Part shown: positions 1 through 7,087 of the stretch, piece after piece
How positions within the stretch are numbered: the first letter of the stretch is position 1
Layout: each line of letters begins with the position of its first letter
The notes under the pieces: generated by a model
Told to the model about the DNA's origin: nothing
Database searches by the model: none
The model's input: the letters and a program-made list of their open reading frames with translations, nothing else
Source of the DNA: Duncaniella sp.
GTDB lineage: Bacteria > Bacteroidota > Bacteroidia > Bacteroidales > Muribaculaceae
Direction: 5' to 3'
NCBI GenBank assembly: GCA_022511285.1
Contig: JAFLRW010000004.1
Location: 1 to 14,437, forward strand
Length of the DNA: 14,437 nucleotides
Position numbers and translations under genes: made by a program

Positions 1-47
1 TCATCGTTATTAAAATCAAAAATTTTTCTGAAACATCTGAAACATAA
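1..47 (+). CDS. Possible 3' tail of an upstream gene (partial)
   Basis: One frame (codons from position 3) reads 14 sense codons, ending in the peptide NFSETSET, and then a TAA stop at 45-47, ten bases before the next start codon. The tight spacing and AT-rich character match the following genes, so this may be the end of a gene in the same cassette. A second frame is also open from base 1 to about 80, so the choice is uncertain. Nothing can be said about function. Confidence 0.25.
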   Translation, partial: IVIKIKNFSETSET

Positions 48-56
48 ATTTAAATC

Positions 57-629
57 ATGGCCTCATTATTTAATAAATTAGAAACTGAAGGGAATTTATC
101 CAAATCCTTAAAAGTTCAGTTGCCTATTGGAGAAGAAGGCGAAATATTTGGTTTTGTTCCATATACAGAAAACAATATTCTGTCAGATAAAATCAATTGT
201 CCGCCACTTGGTAAGGCTTATGTAATAGGCAATAGAATAATCTTTGATATAAATGATAAAACTTATGGTTTTCCTATATTTAAGAAAATCTCAAAAATAA
301 GTGAAGACAAATTGCATCTTCTATTTTTATATATTCCTCGATTTATATCTGAACTATCTCAATCTAAATTACAAGCATATTTTCAATCTATCAGAGACCC
401 AAAGCCAAACCCTTGGGTTAATAAAATAGATAGAATTTCTTTACTTGATGGATTAGCTTACTATACTCCTTTTGAAAATGAATATTTATTTGAAACTAAT
501 ACCAAATATAAAGGAGTTGCATCCGATTTTGTTGTTGTTACAAGGCGCATAATTCAATCTACAGGAGAACTAATTTATGAAATATATGATCCTTCTGAAA
601 TAGATACATTAGATAAATTAAATGATTAA
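57..629 (+). CDS. Hypothetical protein, 190 aa, in AT-rich cassette
   Basis: I do not recognise this protein. It has no signal peptide, no clear membrane segment and no motif I can assign. It begins MASLFNKLE, has a hydrophobic stretch around residues 85-100 (LHLLFLYIPRFI) that looks like a buried helix rather than a membrane anchor, and ends in a charged segment. Base composition is strongly AT-rich, unlike the recG-ispD-dnaB block. Its last 8 bases overlap the start of the next gene in another frame, which suggests translational coupling and a shared function. Small AT-rich genes packed like this in Bacteroidales are often accessory genes, for example immunity or defence cassettes, but that is only context. 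The ATG at 57 is the first in frame and is well placed after the presumed upstream gene. Confidence 0.7.
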   Translation: MASLFNKLETEGNLSKSLKVQLPIGEEGEIFGFVPYTENNILSDKINCPPLGKAYVIGNRIIFDINDKTYGFPIFKKISKISEDKLHLLFLYIPRFISELSQSKLQAYFQSIRDPKPNPWVNKIDRISLLDGLAYYTPFENEYLFETNTKYKGVASDFVVVTRRIIQSTGELIYEIYDPSEIDTLDKLND

Positions 630-1056
630 ACGAGTTTGTCTATTTGAGGATGTTGAAAGCACCTTCAATTTTGGAAGATACCATGGTCTTTCGCTTACAG
701 ATGTTATGGACATAAATCCATCATATGTTGCTTGGTGTTTAAAATTATGCACTGGAGTAAATTTTGTAATAACCAACAATACAATCACTCAACTTGAAGC
801 TATTTATCCATTTCTTAAACAAACTTCTTTCCGGAAGTTGTGTAAGAAACGCGAAGAGGATTATGAGTTTTGGCTAACGGTTGAAGATGATTATGATATT
901 GATGAACATTTCGATAACAAAAATTGGGATGATAGTTATTCCGAAACATATGAAAGATATAATGGTAGTTATGCTCAAGATGAAATGGGTTATTCAGATG
1001 ATGAAATTGACACGATTTTTGACGGAGACCCATTAGCATATTGGAATATTGATTAA
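622..1056 (+). CDS. ExoX-C-like motif protein with acidic C-terminal tail
   Basis: This is a 144-aa cytoplasmic-looking protein. Residues 11-42 (FNFGRYHG, then INPSYVAWCLK) resemble the small domain found at the C-terminus of exodeoxyribonuclease X and in stand-alone Bacteroidetes proteins, whose pattern is F-G-K/R-Y-x-G followed by a Y-x-x-W motif. That domain is not itself the nuclease, and no DEDD exonuclease residues are present, so nuclease activity should not be assumed. Residues 75-144 are very acidic and rich in Tyr, Asp and Glu, ending IFDGDPLAYWNID. The start codon lies inside the end of the preceding gene (8-base overlap), so the two are probably co-translated. The function is unknown. 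The domain match is from memory of the motif and should be tested with a profile search. Confidence 0.7.
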   Translation: MIKRVCLFEDVESTFNFGRYHGLSLTDVMDINPSYVAWCLKLCTGVNFVITNNTITQLEAIYPFLKQTSFRKLCKKREEDYEFWLTVEDDYDIDEHFDNKNWDDSYSETYERYNGSYAQDEMGYSDDEIDTIFDGDPLAYWNID

Positions 1057-1057
1057 A

Positions 1058-1565
1058 ATGAAAAATATGAAACCTATAAAACTCATAAGCCTAATAATTG
1101 CTGTATTTCTATTTTCTTGTAATACTGATGAACCTAATAATCCAAAAGAGGATGAAAAACAAGAAAATAATAGTTCTAATGAAAGCACCAGATAATTCTT
1201 CAAATTCTTCTAAAGAAGAATACTATTTTAGATTTTCAACATTAGCTTCTCGAGAAATAAAAACTGAAGCAAGTTCAACGCAAATTTATTTTGAATGTAA
1301 TCAAGACTATACTGTGTCAGTTGAATCTTGTGGCGGATCTTCAGTAAATATAACTGGACTAAGTATAAATCCAACATCTGGTAAAGGTAATGGATCTATA
1401 ACTGTATCTTATGGAAATGTTCAATATAAAGAAAGCGGCAATCAAATAACATGGTACGAAAGCAATTACATTATATTTAATGTAAAAGAAGGAACTAAAT
1501 CAAATTATAAAAATGTAAAAAAACAATTTCATTTGTTCCGTAAAGGCTACAAAATGAAAGTATAA
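1058..1565 (+). pseudogene. Frameshifted small lipoprotein, BACON-like C-terminus
   Basis: The ATG at 1058, two bases after the previous stop, opens a frame that starts with a lipoprotein signal peptide: basic start MKNMKPIK, hydrophobic core, then LFSC with the lipobox cysteine at residue 21, followed by an Asn/Glu-rich linker. This frame stops after 45 codons at 1193-1195. The frame shifted by +1 is open to 1565. It continues the same Asn/Ser-rich linker (DNSSNSSKEE) and then gives about 110 residues of beta-rich sequence containing INPTSGKGNGSITVSY, which resembles BACON-type Ig-like domains of surface lipoproteins. Joined, the two parts make one sensible lipoprotein of about 165 aa, so a single-base insertion or two-base deletion between about 1100 and 1195 has split it. 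Sequencing error or programmed frameshifting remain possible, though I see no standard slippery heptamer in the right frame. Confidence 0.7.
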
Positions 1566-1593
1566 TTTTTTGTCTTTTCGTACCCAAGATACG

Positions 1594-1640
1594 GTCCATA
1601 TCTTTGCTGAAAAAAGCAAGATGTGGACTTTCTTAATTTT
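1594..1640 (+). terminator. Intrinsic terminator after the AT-rich cassette
   Basis: The stem is GTCCATATCTTTGCT (1594-1608) against AGCAAGATGTGGAC (1615-1628). It pairs almost fully, with one T bulge and one T-G wobble, around an A-rich loop, and is followed by TTTCTTAATTTT. It would end + strand transcription from the lipoprotein gene and separate the cassette from recG, which converges on it from the other strand. Confidence 0.7.
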
Positions 1641-1692
1641 AACTCCGTTGAGAATGTGCCCGGCATTGACGAACTTTTTTAATTATCCACGG

Positions 1693-3786
1693 TCACGATA
1701 TTCTTGACCAATCACGGGTGCGGGAGATGAGGCGCGAGAGCTGTCGGCGCATCAGGACACCCTCGGAGGTGGCCAATAGCGGGTCGGCGTCAAGCACTTC
1801 AACAGCCTTATCGCGCGCCATTTGCACAATCTGCCCGTCGGTGGCCAGATTGGCTATATTGAGGCTGAAGGGCAGACCGCTCTGCTGAGTCCCTTCAATA
1901 TCGCCCGGTCCGCGCATCTGCATATCAGCCTCCGCTATGACGAAGCCATCTGTGGTGCGGGTCATCAGTTCGAGTCGCTTGCGCGTGTCGCGCGCTATAT
2001 TCCGTTTTGTCATCAGCACACAATAGCTCTGCTCCCCTCCGCGCCCCACGCGCCCGCGCAGCTGATGGAGCTGTGAGAGGCCGAAGCGCTCGGCATTCTC
2101 TATCACCATCGTCGTGGCGTTGGGCACATTGACACCCACCTCTATCACCGTAGTGCTCACAAGAATGTGGGTCTCGCCTGAAGCAAAGAGCCCCATCTGA
2201 TAGTCTTTCTCCTCAGGCTTCATTCGGCCATGCACGTAAGCCACACGATAATCCCTGAAAGTCTCACGAATCGTGTCATACCCCTCTTCAAGCGAGCGCA
2301 AGTCAAGCTTCTCGTTTTCATCAATCAGAGGATAGACTATGTAGACCTGGCGCCCGAGGCGCAGCTGCCGCCCTATGCCCTGATATGTGGCAAAGCGGTC
2401 CTCGTCATATCTGAGCAGTGTCTGCACCGGTTTGCGCCCGGGAGGCAGCTCATCAATTACACTCACATCGAGGTCGCCATAGACGGTCATTGCCAGTGTG
2501 CGCGGAATGGGAGTGGCGGTCATCACAAGCACATGGGGCAGAATGCTGTTTTTGCCCCACAGTCGCGCCCGTTGCGCCACGCCAAACCGGTGCTGCTCGT
2601 CGATTACTATAAACCCGAGGTTCTTGAACTTCACCTTATCTTCAATCACGGCGTGCGTCCCTATCAATATATGTAGCGAGCCGTCCTGGAGCTGCGTATG
2701 AATCACGTCACGCGCCTTTTTACGGGTTGAGCCTGTGAGGAGTTTCACATTGATTCCGAGCGGAGCCACGAGTTGCGAGATTGTCTCATAGTGCTGTGTG
2801 GCAAGAATCTCCGTCGGGGCCATCAAGCAGGCCTGTGTGCCGTTGTCAAGGGCTATGAGCATCGTCAGCAGCGCCACAAGGGTCTTTCCGCTCCCCACAT
2901 CGCCCTGTAGCAGGCGGTTCATCTGCCGCCCGGTGGCCATATCGGCGCGGATCTCCCTAATCACGCGCTTTTGGGCTCCCGTGAGAGGAAACGGCAGAAA
3001 TTCTGAATAGAAAGTGTTGAAATATTGCCCTATGCGCGGGAAGTAGAAGCCCTGAGTGGCTGCATGGCGGTGGCGCGAGCGGCTCTGGATGTCTAATTGC
3101 AGATAGAAGAGCTCCTCAAACTTCATCCTTAACCTGGCTCTCTCCAACTGTGCGGGCGTCGGGGGATTGTGAATCACTCTGAGCGCTTCGCCGAGGCCCA
3201 TTAGCCCCAATGAGGCGATAATGCTCGGCGGGAGGGTCTCGTCGACACTGCGCATCGCACTGAGAATATCCTGGGCCGCCACCGAGAATGTGCGCGATGA
3301 AAAGCCGCGATTGCGCAGCTGCTCTGTGAGCGGATACACTCCCCGGCTCTCTATCTGTGCAGCCGTGGCCCCGGGGGGATCTACCTCGGGATGCACCATG
3401 CTCCAGCGGCCGTTAAACTGTGTCGGCTTGCCGAACACCACATAATCCGTCGACGTTAAATAGTGCTCCCGCATAGCCCTGATGCGCTTAAACCACACCA
3501 CCTCCATCACTCCGCTCCCGTCGGAGAACAGCCCCACGAGACGCGCCCTGGCACCCTCGCCCTGCACCGTGAGCGACACGAACCGCCCCTTCACCTGCAC
3601 CGACGGCATATCGCTCCCTGCAAAGTCGGCTATGCGCCACACTGTGGAACGGTCAACATACGACGTCGGGAAGTGATAGAGCATATCGCGATACGTGCGA
3701 ATGCCCAGATTCTTTTCAAGCAGCTCGGCGCGCTTGGGACCTATCCCTTTGAGAAATTTTATGTCAGTGTCAAGGATGTCTGCCAT
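1693..3786 (-). CDS. recG: ATP-dependent DNA helicase RecG
   Basis: RecG is a superfamily 2 double-stranded DNA translocase that remodels stalled replication forks and Holliday junctions. The 697-aa length is usual for Bacteroidales RecG. The N-terminal wedge/OB region covers roughly residues 1-265, including a helix-hairpin-helix-like FLKGIGPKRA at 11-20. Helicase motifs follow in order: GDVGSGKT (Walker A, 295-302), APTEILATQ, IDEQHRFG (DEQH, near 395-402), MTATPIPRT (422-430), TTVIEVGVNVPNA (from 545) and QLHQLRGRVGRG (572-583). The gene appears intact. Its ATG at 3786 lies 17 bases inside the end of ispD, so the two are probably one operon with ispD first. It is transcribed towards the AT-rich cassette and ends about 65 bases from that cassette's terminator. 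Composition is GC-rich, like ispD and dnaB. Confidence 0.97.
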   Translation of the reverse strand: MADILDTDIKFLKGIGPKRAELLEKNLGIRTYRDMLYHFPTSYVDRSTVWRIADFAGSDMPSVQVKGRFVSLTVQGEGARARLVGLFSDGSGVMEVVWFKRIRAMREHYLTSTDYVVFGKPTQFNGRWSMVHPEVDPPGATAAQIESRGVYPLTEQLRNRGFSSRTFSVAAQDILSAMRSVDETLPPSIIASLGLMGLGEALRVIHNPPTPAQLERARLRMKFEELFYLQLDIQSRSRHRHAATQGFYFPRIGQYFNTFYSEFLPFPLTGAQKRVIREIRADMATGRQMNRLLQGDVGSGKTLVALLTMLIALDNGTQACLMAPTEILATQHYETISQLVAPLGINVKLLTGSTRKKARDVIHTQLQDGSLHILIGTHAVIEDKVKFKNLGFIVIDEQHRFGVAQRARLWGKNSILPHVLVMTATPIPRTLAMTVYGDLDVSVIDELPPGRKPVQTLLRYDEDRFATYQGIGRQLRLGRQVYIVYPLIDENEKLDLRSLEEGYDTIRETFRDYRVAYVHGRMKPEEKDYQMGLFASGETHILVSTTVIEVGVNVPNATTMVIENAERFGLSQLHQLRGRVGRGGEQSYCVLMTKRNIARDTRKRLELMTRTTDGFVIAEADMQMRGPGDIEGTQQSGLPFSLNIANLATDGQIVQMARDKAVEVLDADPLLATSEGVLMRRQLSRLISRTRDWSRIS

Positions 3787-4453
3787 CGCTCTCTATACGC
3801 TTAATATCTCCGGCAATGGTTATTTTAATGTTTGCCGGGTCCCCTTCGGCCAGCCTCAGATTGGTGTATCCTGCCGCTTCCATCACTGTGGCGTCGTCGG
3901 TAAATTCGGGGCGAAGCGGTTGGCGATTGGCGGCTATCAGTTTCCGCCCGTCAAACAGTTGGGGCGTCTGCACGGCTCGATAGAGCGAGCGGTCCACCGA
4001 GCGACTCGCCCCGTCGGCACTGAGCAGGCGCAGAGAGTCAGTGACGGGCACTGCCGGAATCACGCCGTCAGCCCCGGGAAGCGCCTCGAGCAGTCGGCCG
4101 AAGAGGGCCGGCGTCACCATAGGGCGCGCAGCGTCGTGGACACTTATCCACCCCACTCGCTCCGCATCGACAAGCGCCAAGGCATTGCGCACACTCTCGG
4201 CCCGCGTTGCGCCCCCAAAGGCTATCCGGTGAGGATGCGAAAACGAATGCTCGCGACACATCGCGCTCCATTCTTCAGCCATCGCACCGCTCACCACCAC
4301 AATGATTTCGGCCCCCGGGGCTGCCGCGGCAAGGCGCTCAATGGTGGTCATCAACACCGGGCGCCCCCACAGCGGGCAGTACTGCTTGGGCAGGGTCCCG
4401 CCGTAGCGGCTTCCGCTCCCGGCGGCTACTATGATATGGTAATTTATTAACAT
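3770..4453 (-). CDS. ispD: 2-C-methyl-D-erythritol 4-phosphate cytidylyltransferase IspD
   Basis: IspD transfers CMP from CTP to 2-C-methyl-D-erythritol 4-phosphate in the cytoplasmic MEP (non-mevalonate) isoprenoid pathway. The 227-aa length is normal. Motifs seen are the nucleotide-binding loop AAGSGSRYGG (10-19) with the following PKQ lysine (residue 23), VHDAARP (105-111), the QTPQ segment (162-165), FTDDAT (184-189) and the C-terminal EGD-NIKIT element (203-212). The family's glycine-rich loop starts only a few residues from the N-terminus, so the ATG at 4453 is almost certainly the true start. A TAnnTTTG promoter element lies only five bases upstream, implying a very short or absent 5' leader. 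The gene overlaps recG by 17 bases and diverges from dnaB. Confidence 0.97.
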   Translation of the reverse strand: MLINYHIIVAAGSGSRYGGTLPKQYCPLWGRPVLMTTIERLAAAAPGAEIIVVVSGAMAEEWSAMCREHSFSHPHRIAFGGATRAESVRNALALVDAERVGWISVHDAARPMVTPALFGRLLEALPGADGVIPAVPVTDSLRLLSADGASRSVDRSLYRAVQTPQLFDGRKLIAANRQPLRPEFTDDATVMEAAGYTNLRLAEGDPANIKITIAGDIKRIESDGRHP

Positions 4454-4458
4454 TTCAG

Positions 4459-4466
4459 CAAAGTTA
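4459..4466 (-). promoter_or_regulatory. Promoter -7 box for ispD-recG
   Basis: On the minus strand the bases read TAACTTTG, a perfect Bacteroidetes -7 element (TAnnTTTG). A degenerate TTTTAG-type -33 element sits 19 bases further upstream. The box ends five bases before the ispD ATG, so the start site would fall at or next to the start codon. Confidence 0.6.
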
Positions 4467-4499
4467 CTAACAATCCGCGAATTTACTAAAAATTCTGCC

Positions 4500-4507
4500 T
4501 ATCTTTG
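4500..4507 (+). promoter_or_regulatory. Promoter -7 box for dnaB
   Basis: TATCTTTG matches TAnnTTTG and lies 31 bases before the dnaB ATG. No clear TTTG -33 element is visible at the usual distance. It diverges from the ispD promoter within the same 85-base gap, so the two upstream regions overlap. Confidence 0.65.
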
Positions 4508-4538
4508 CCTCCGAAATAATTGATTAATCAGCCCAACT

Positions 4539-6113
4539 ATGCCACAAGAATACACATCAAACAGCCGAAAGCCGGAACACGTCTCTAAATTCGACCACGG
4601 TGGCCGCATCCCGCCTCGCGACAACGAGCTCGAAGAGGCGGTGCTCGGCGCTCTGATGCTTGAAAAGGATGCCTACACCACCGTGTGCGATATCCTCAAG
4701 CCGGAGTCGTTCTATGAGCCCGCCAATCAGAAAATCTATGCCGCCATCCAGAGCCTCGGTGCGGCCCAGAAGAGCATCGATATGCTCACCGTCATCGAGC
4801 AGCTGCGCCTGCAGGGCGACCTCGAAGGGGCCGGCGGGGCATTGAGGGTGTCGGAGCTCACTTCAAAAGTGGCTTCCGGGGCCCACGTGGAGTTTCACGC
4901 TCGCATTGTGGCGCAGAAATACCTTGCCCGCGAACTCATACGCTTCGCTTCGCAGATTGAGGCGCAGGCTTTCGACGAGACCAACGACGTCGACGACCTC
5001 CTGCAGGAGGCCGAGGGGAAACTATTTGAGATCTCGCAACGCAACGTCAAGAAAGATGTCACACAGATTGACCCCGTAATCAATTCGGCCATCGAACAGA
5101 TACAGACGGCCGCCAACCGCGCCTCGGGCCTCTCTGGTTTGGAATCGGGATTCCACGAGCTCGACAAGCTCACCTCCGGGTGGCAGCGCTCCGACCTCAT
5201 CATCATTGCAGCGCGCCCGGCCATGGGTAAGACCGCCTTCGTGCTGTCTATGGCCAAGAATATGGCGGTCAACTACAATATCCCGGTGGCCATCTTCTCA
5301 TTGGAGATGTCAAACATCCAGCTCGTCAACCGCCTCATCCAAAACACCTGCGAGATTGAGGGCGACAAAATCAAATCAGGCCAACTCTCGCAGATGGAGT
5401 GGGACCAACTGATGTCGCGCGTCAAAAACCTCTACAACGCCCCCCTCTATATCGACGACACCGCCTCGCTCTCCATCTTCGAACTCCGCACCAAGGCACG
5501 CCGTCTGGTCAGAGAGCACAATGTGTCGTTCATCATCATCGACTATCTGCAGCTCATGAACGCCTCGGGAATGAAGTTCGGCTCGCGCGAACAGGAGGTG
5601 TCAATGATTTCTCGCTCGCTCAAGCAGCTGGCCAAGGAACTCGACATCCCCATCGTGGCCCTCTCGCAGCTCAACCGCTCCGTGGAGAGCCGCGGAGCCG
5701 ACTCCAAAGATGGCAAACGCCCGCAGCTGAGCGACCTTCGCGAGTCGGGCGCCATCGAGCAGGACGCCGACATTGTCTGCTTCATCCATCGCCCCGAATA
5801 CTATCTGCGCTCCGGCACCGATGCCGCAGGCAACGACATCCGCGGCCTGGCGGAATTCATCGTGGCAAAACACCGCTCTGGACGTGTGGACGACGTCAAG
5901 ATGCGATTCCGCTCTCGCTATGCCCGTTTTGAAAACTGGGACGGCGAGTCCGAAAAGTCAAGCGGTACCAGAGCCTCGCGCCTCAACACTGCCGACTCCC
6001 CGGCCGACGGCCCATCCCCCTACGTAGCCCCCGAGCCATTCGGCGGCAGCGCCCCTCTCGCCGGCGGCACTGCCGACCTCACCTCCACCCCCGACGACGC
6101 CCCTCCATTCTAA
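4539..6113 (+). CDS. dnaB: Replicative DNA helicase DnaB
   Basis: DnaB is the hexameric 5'-3' helicase that unwinds DNA at the replication fork and binds DnaG primase. The 524-aa protein has the N-terminal primase-interaction domain (about 25-130), a linker, and the RecA-like helicase domain with Walker A RPAMGKT (226-232), Walker B FIIIDYLQLM (331-340), SQLNRSVESR (from 376) and LSDLRESGAIEQDAD (397-411). After about residue 470 comes a Ser/Pro/Gly-rich, probably disordered tail ending DDAPPF, an acidic-plus-PPF ending that recalls the C-terminal peptide of single-stranded DNA-binding protein. No intein or frameshift is seen. A TATCTTTG box lies just upstream, and a GC-rich hairpin follows the stop codon, before the converging retron locus. 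Confidence 0.97.
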   Translation: MPQEYTSNSRKPEHVSKFDHGGRIPPRDNELEEAVLGALMLEKDAYTTVCDILKPESFYEPANQKIYAAIQSLGAAQKSIDMLTVIEQLRLQGDLEGAGGALRVSELTSKVASGAHVEFHARIVAQKYLARELIRFASQIEAQAFDETNDVDDLLQEAEGKLFEISQRNVKKDVTQIDPVINSAIEQIQTAANRASGLSGLESGFHELDKLTSGWQRSDLIIIAARPAMGKTAFVLSMAKNMAVNYNIPVAIFSLEMSNIQLVNRLIQNTCEIEGDKIKSGQLSQMEWDQLMSRVKNLYNAPLYIDDTASLSIFELRTKARRLVREHNVSFIIIDYLQLMNASGMKFGSREQEVSMISRSLKQLAKELDIPIVALSQLNRSVESRGADSKDGKRPQLSDLRESGAIEQDADIVCFIHRPEYYLRSGTDAAGNDIRGLAEFIVAKHRSGRVDDVKMRFRSRYARFENWDGESEKSSGTRASRLNTADSPADGPSPYVAPEPFGGSAPLAGGTADLTSTPDDAPPF

Positions 6114-6150
6114 AGCCGCACCGCAGCTCATATCTTGAAAACTGTAAAAG

Positions 6151-6185
6151 CGGGGACCTTCACAGGCCCCCGAATATTCTTTACG
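6151..6185 (+). terminator. Hairpin terminator downstream of dnaB
   Basis: CGGGGACC (6151-6158) pairs with GGCCCCCG (6165-6172) around a six-base loop, with one A/C mismatch, followed by the AT-rich aatattcttta. It lies between the convergent dnaB and HEPN genes. The T tract is weak, so termination efficiency is uncertain. Confidence 0.55.
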
Positions 6186-6234
6186 CCATTATCTTCAATG
6201 TTTCGGGGTTCAACATATTCTCTGGTTGCCATAA

Positions 6235-7086
6235 TCATTGCAGTATCGATGATACCCGTTTTACTAACTCTCCAAGAGCGAGCATCACTTCATCAAAAGG
6301 ACATTGTCTTTGCCAGGCGAGTTTTATATAGAGTTGATGTTCAGGTGTCTGCTTCATGAAATTATTGTATATATTGTTCAATTGCTCATTTTTCTTTAGA
6401 GCGGCCCAATCCACGAGACCAAAAGATGTCAAAGGATAACCCTGAGAGATAAGTTGTTTATAATGCTTTTGGAAGAAGCTCTCATTGAAATCTGGAATTG
6501 ATGAACCATGACTTGTGGTATTTCTCACCTCTCTCACTCTGTCTAAAACATCTTTAACTTCTTTCTTGAGATTTAACGCTTTGACAAATGCGTCTAACTT
6601 TGCGGCAAATGAAATACTCTCCACATTATTGACTTTATCCGGTATATATACCCAGTCGGCATGCAAAGTGATATTCTCCTTTATTTTTTGAAAATCTTTC
6701 TCAAAAACCGTATTGTAATATACATTGAGAGCCCGTTCGGCTTGAATTAGAACATATCTACAGAATTCGGGGAAGCAAATATTATGGCCTCGTGTGCCAA
6801 ATCGGTATCGAAGCATTTCGCGCCAATCGGCCTCAAAACAATCTCGCAAATAATTATCTTTAATAAATGAATAATCAATATGGGTTTTGAGAGTGTCAAT
6901 CTTATAATCTAAAGCAAGATATTTCTCAATATTCTTAATGTCCGGATTGGAGGTGGGGGGTATTTCTTTTTGAGGAAGTAATTTATACAGTTTATCCACA
7001 AACCAGGCATTAGCCGGGTCGTGGATTATTTCATCGTTTAAGAATTTGAGAAGCTTTTCGAGATGTTCTTGTGGATATTGTGCCAT
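6235..7086 (-). CDS. HEPN-type protein, probable retron effector
   Basis: This 283-aa protein is probably the toxin arm of the retron. It contains RNTTSH (residues 188-193), the Rx4H motif that forms the catalytic core of HEPN ribonucleases, inside a helical segment (VLDRVREVRNTTSHG). About 75 residues earlier is another helix, YVLIQAERALNVYYNTVF (111-128), as expected for the first helix of a HEPN bundle. HEPN proteins typically dimerise and cut RNA, often tRNA or mRNA, in toxin-antitoxin and abortive-infection systems. I chose the ATG at 7086: it follows the reverse transcriptase stop codon after a single base, which is ideal for translational coupling. A TTG start at 7110 would add 8 residues and overlap the RT gene. 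There is no signal peptide or membrane segment. The HEPN assignment rests on motif and helical context, not on a profile search. Confidence 0.75.
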   Translation of the reverse strand: MAQYPQEHLEKLLKFLNDEIIHDPANAWFVDKLYKLLPQKEIPPTSNPDIKNIEKYLALDYKIDTLKTHIDYSFIKDNYLRDCFEADWREMLRYRFGTRGHNICFPEFCRYVLIQAERALNVYYNTVFEKDFQKIKENITLHADWVYIPDKVNNVESISFAAKLDAFVKALNLKKEVKDVLDRVREVRNTTSHGSSIPDFNESFFQKHYKQLISQGYPLTSFGLVDWAALKKNEQLNNIYNNFMKQTPEHQLYIKLAWQRQCPFDEVMLALGELVKRVSSILQ

Positions 7087-7087
7087 A

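Noticed and set aside
1098..1195. Programmed ribosomal frameshift joining the two lipoprotein halves
   Set aside because: The required shift is +1, and the A-rich run (GAT GAA AAA CAA) is not a standard slippery heptamer in the zero frame. A mutation or assembly error is simpler.
3695..4450. Long open frame (251 codons) on the + strand opposite ispD
   Set aside because: It is the antisense shadow of GC-rich ispD. The ispD frame has complete family motifs and the opposite frame gives low-complexity, Arg/His-rich sequence with no recognisable domain.
5399..5932. 177-codon frame inside dnaB on the same strand
   Set aside because: It is the out-of-frame shadow of dnaB, Arg/Pro/His-rich and without a plausible start region.
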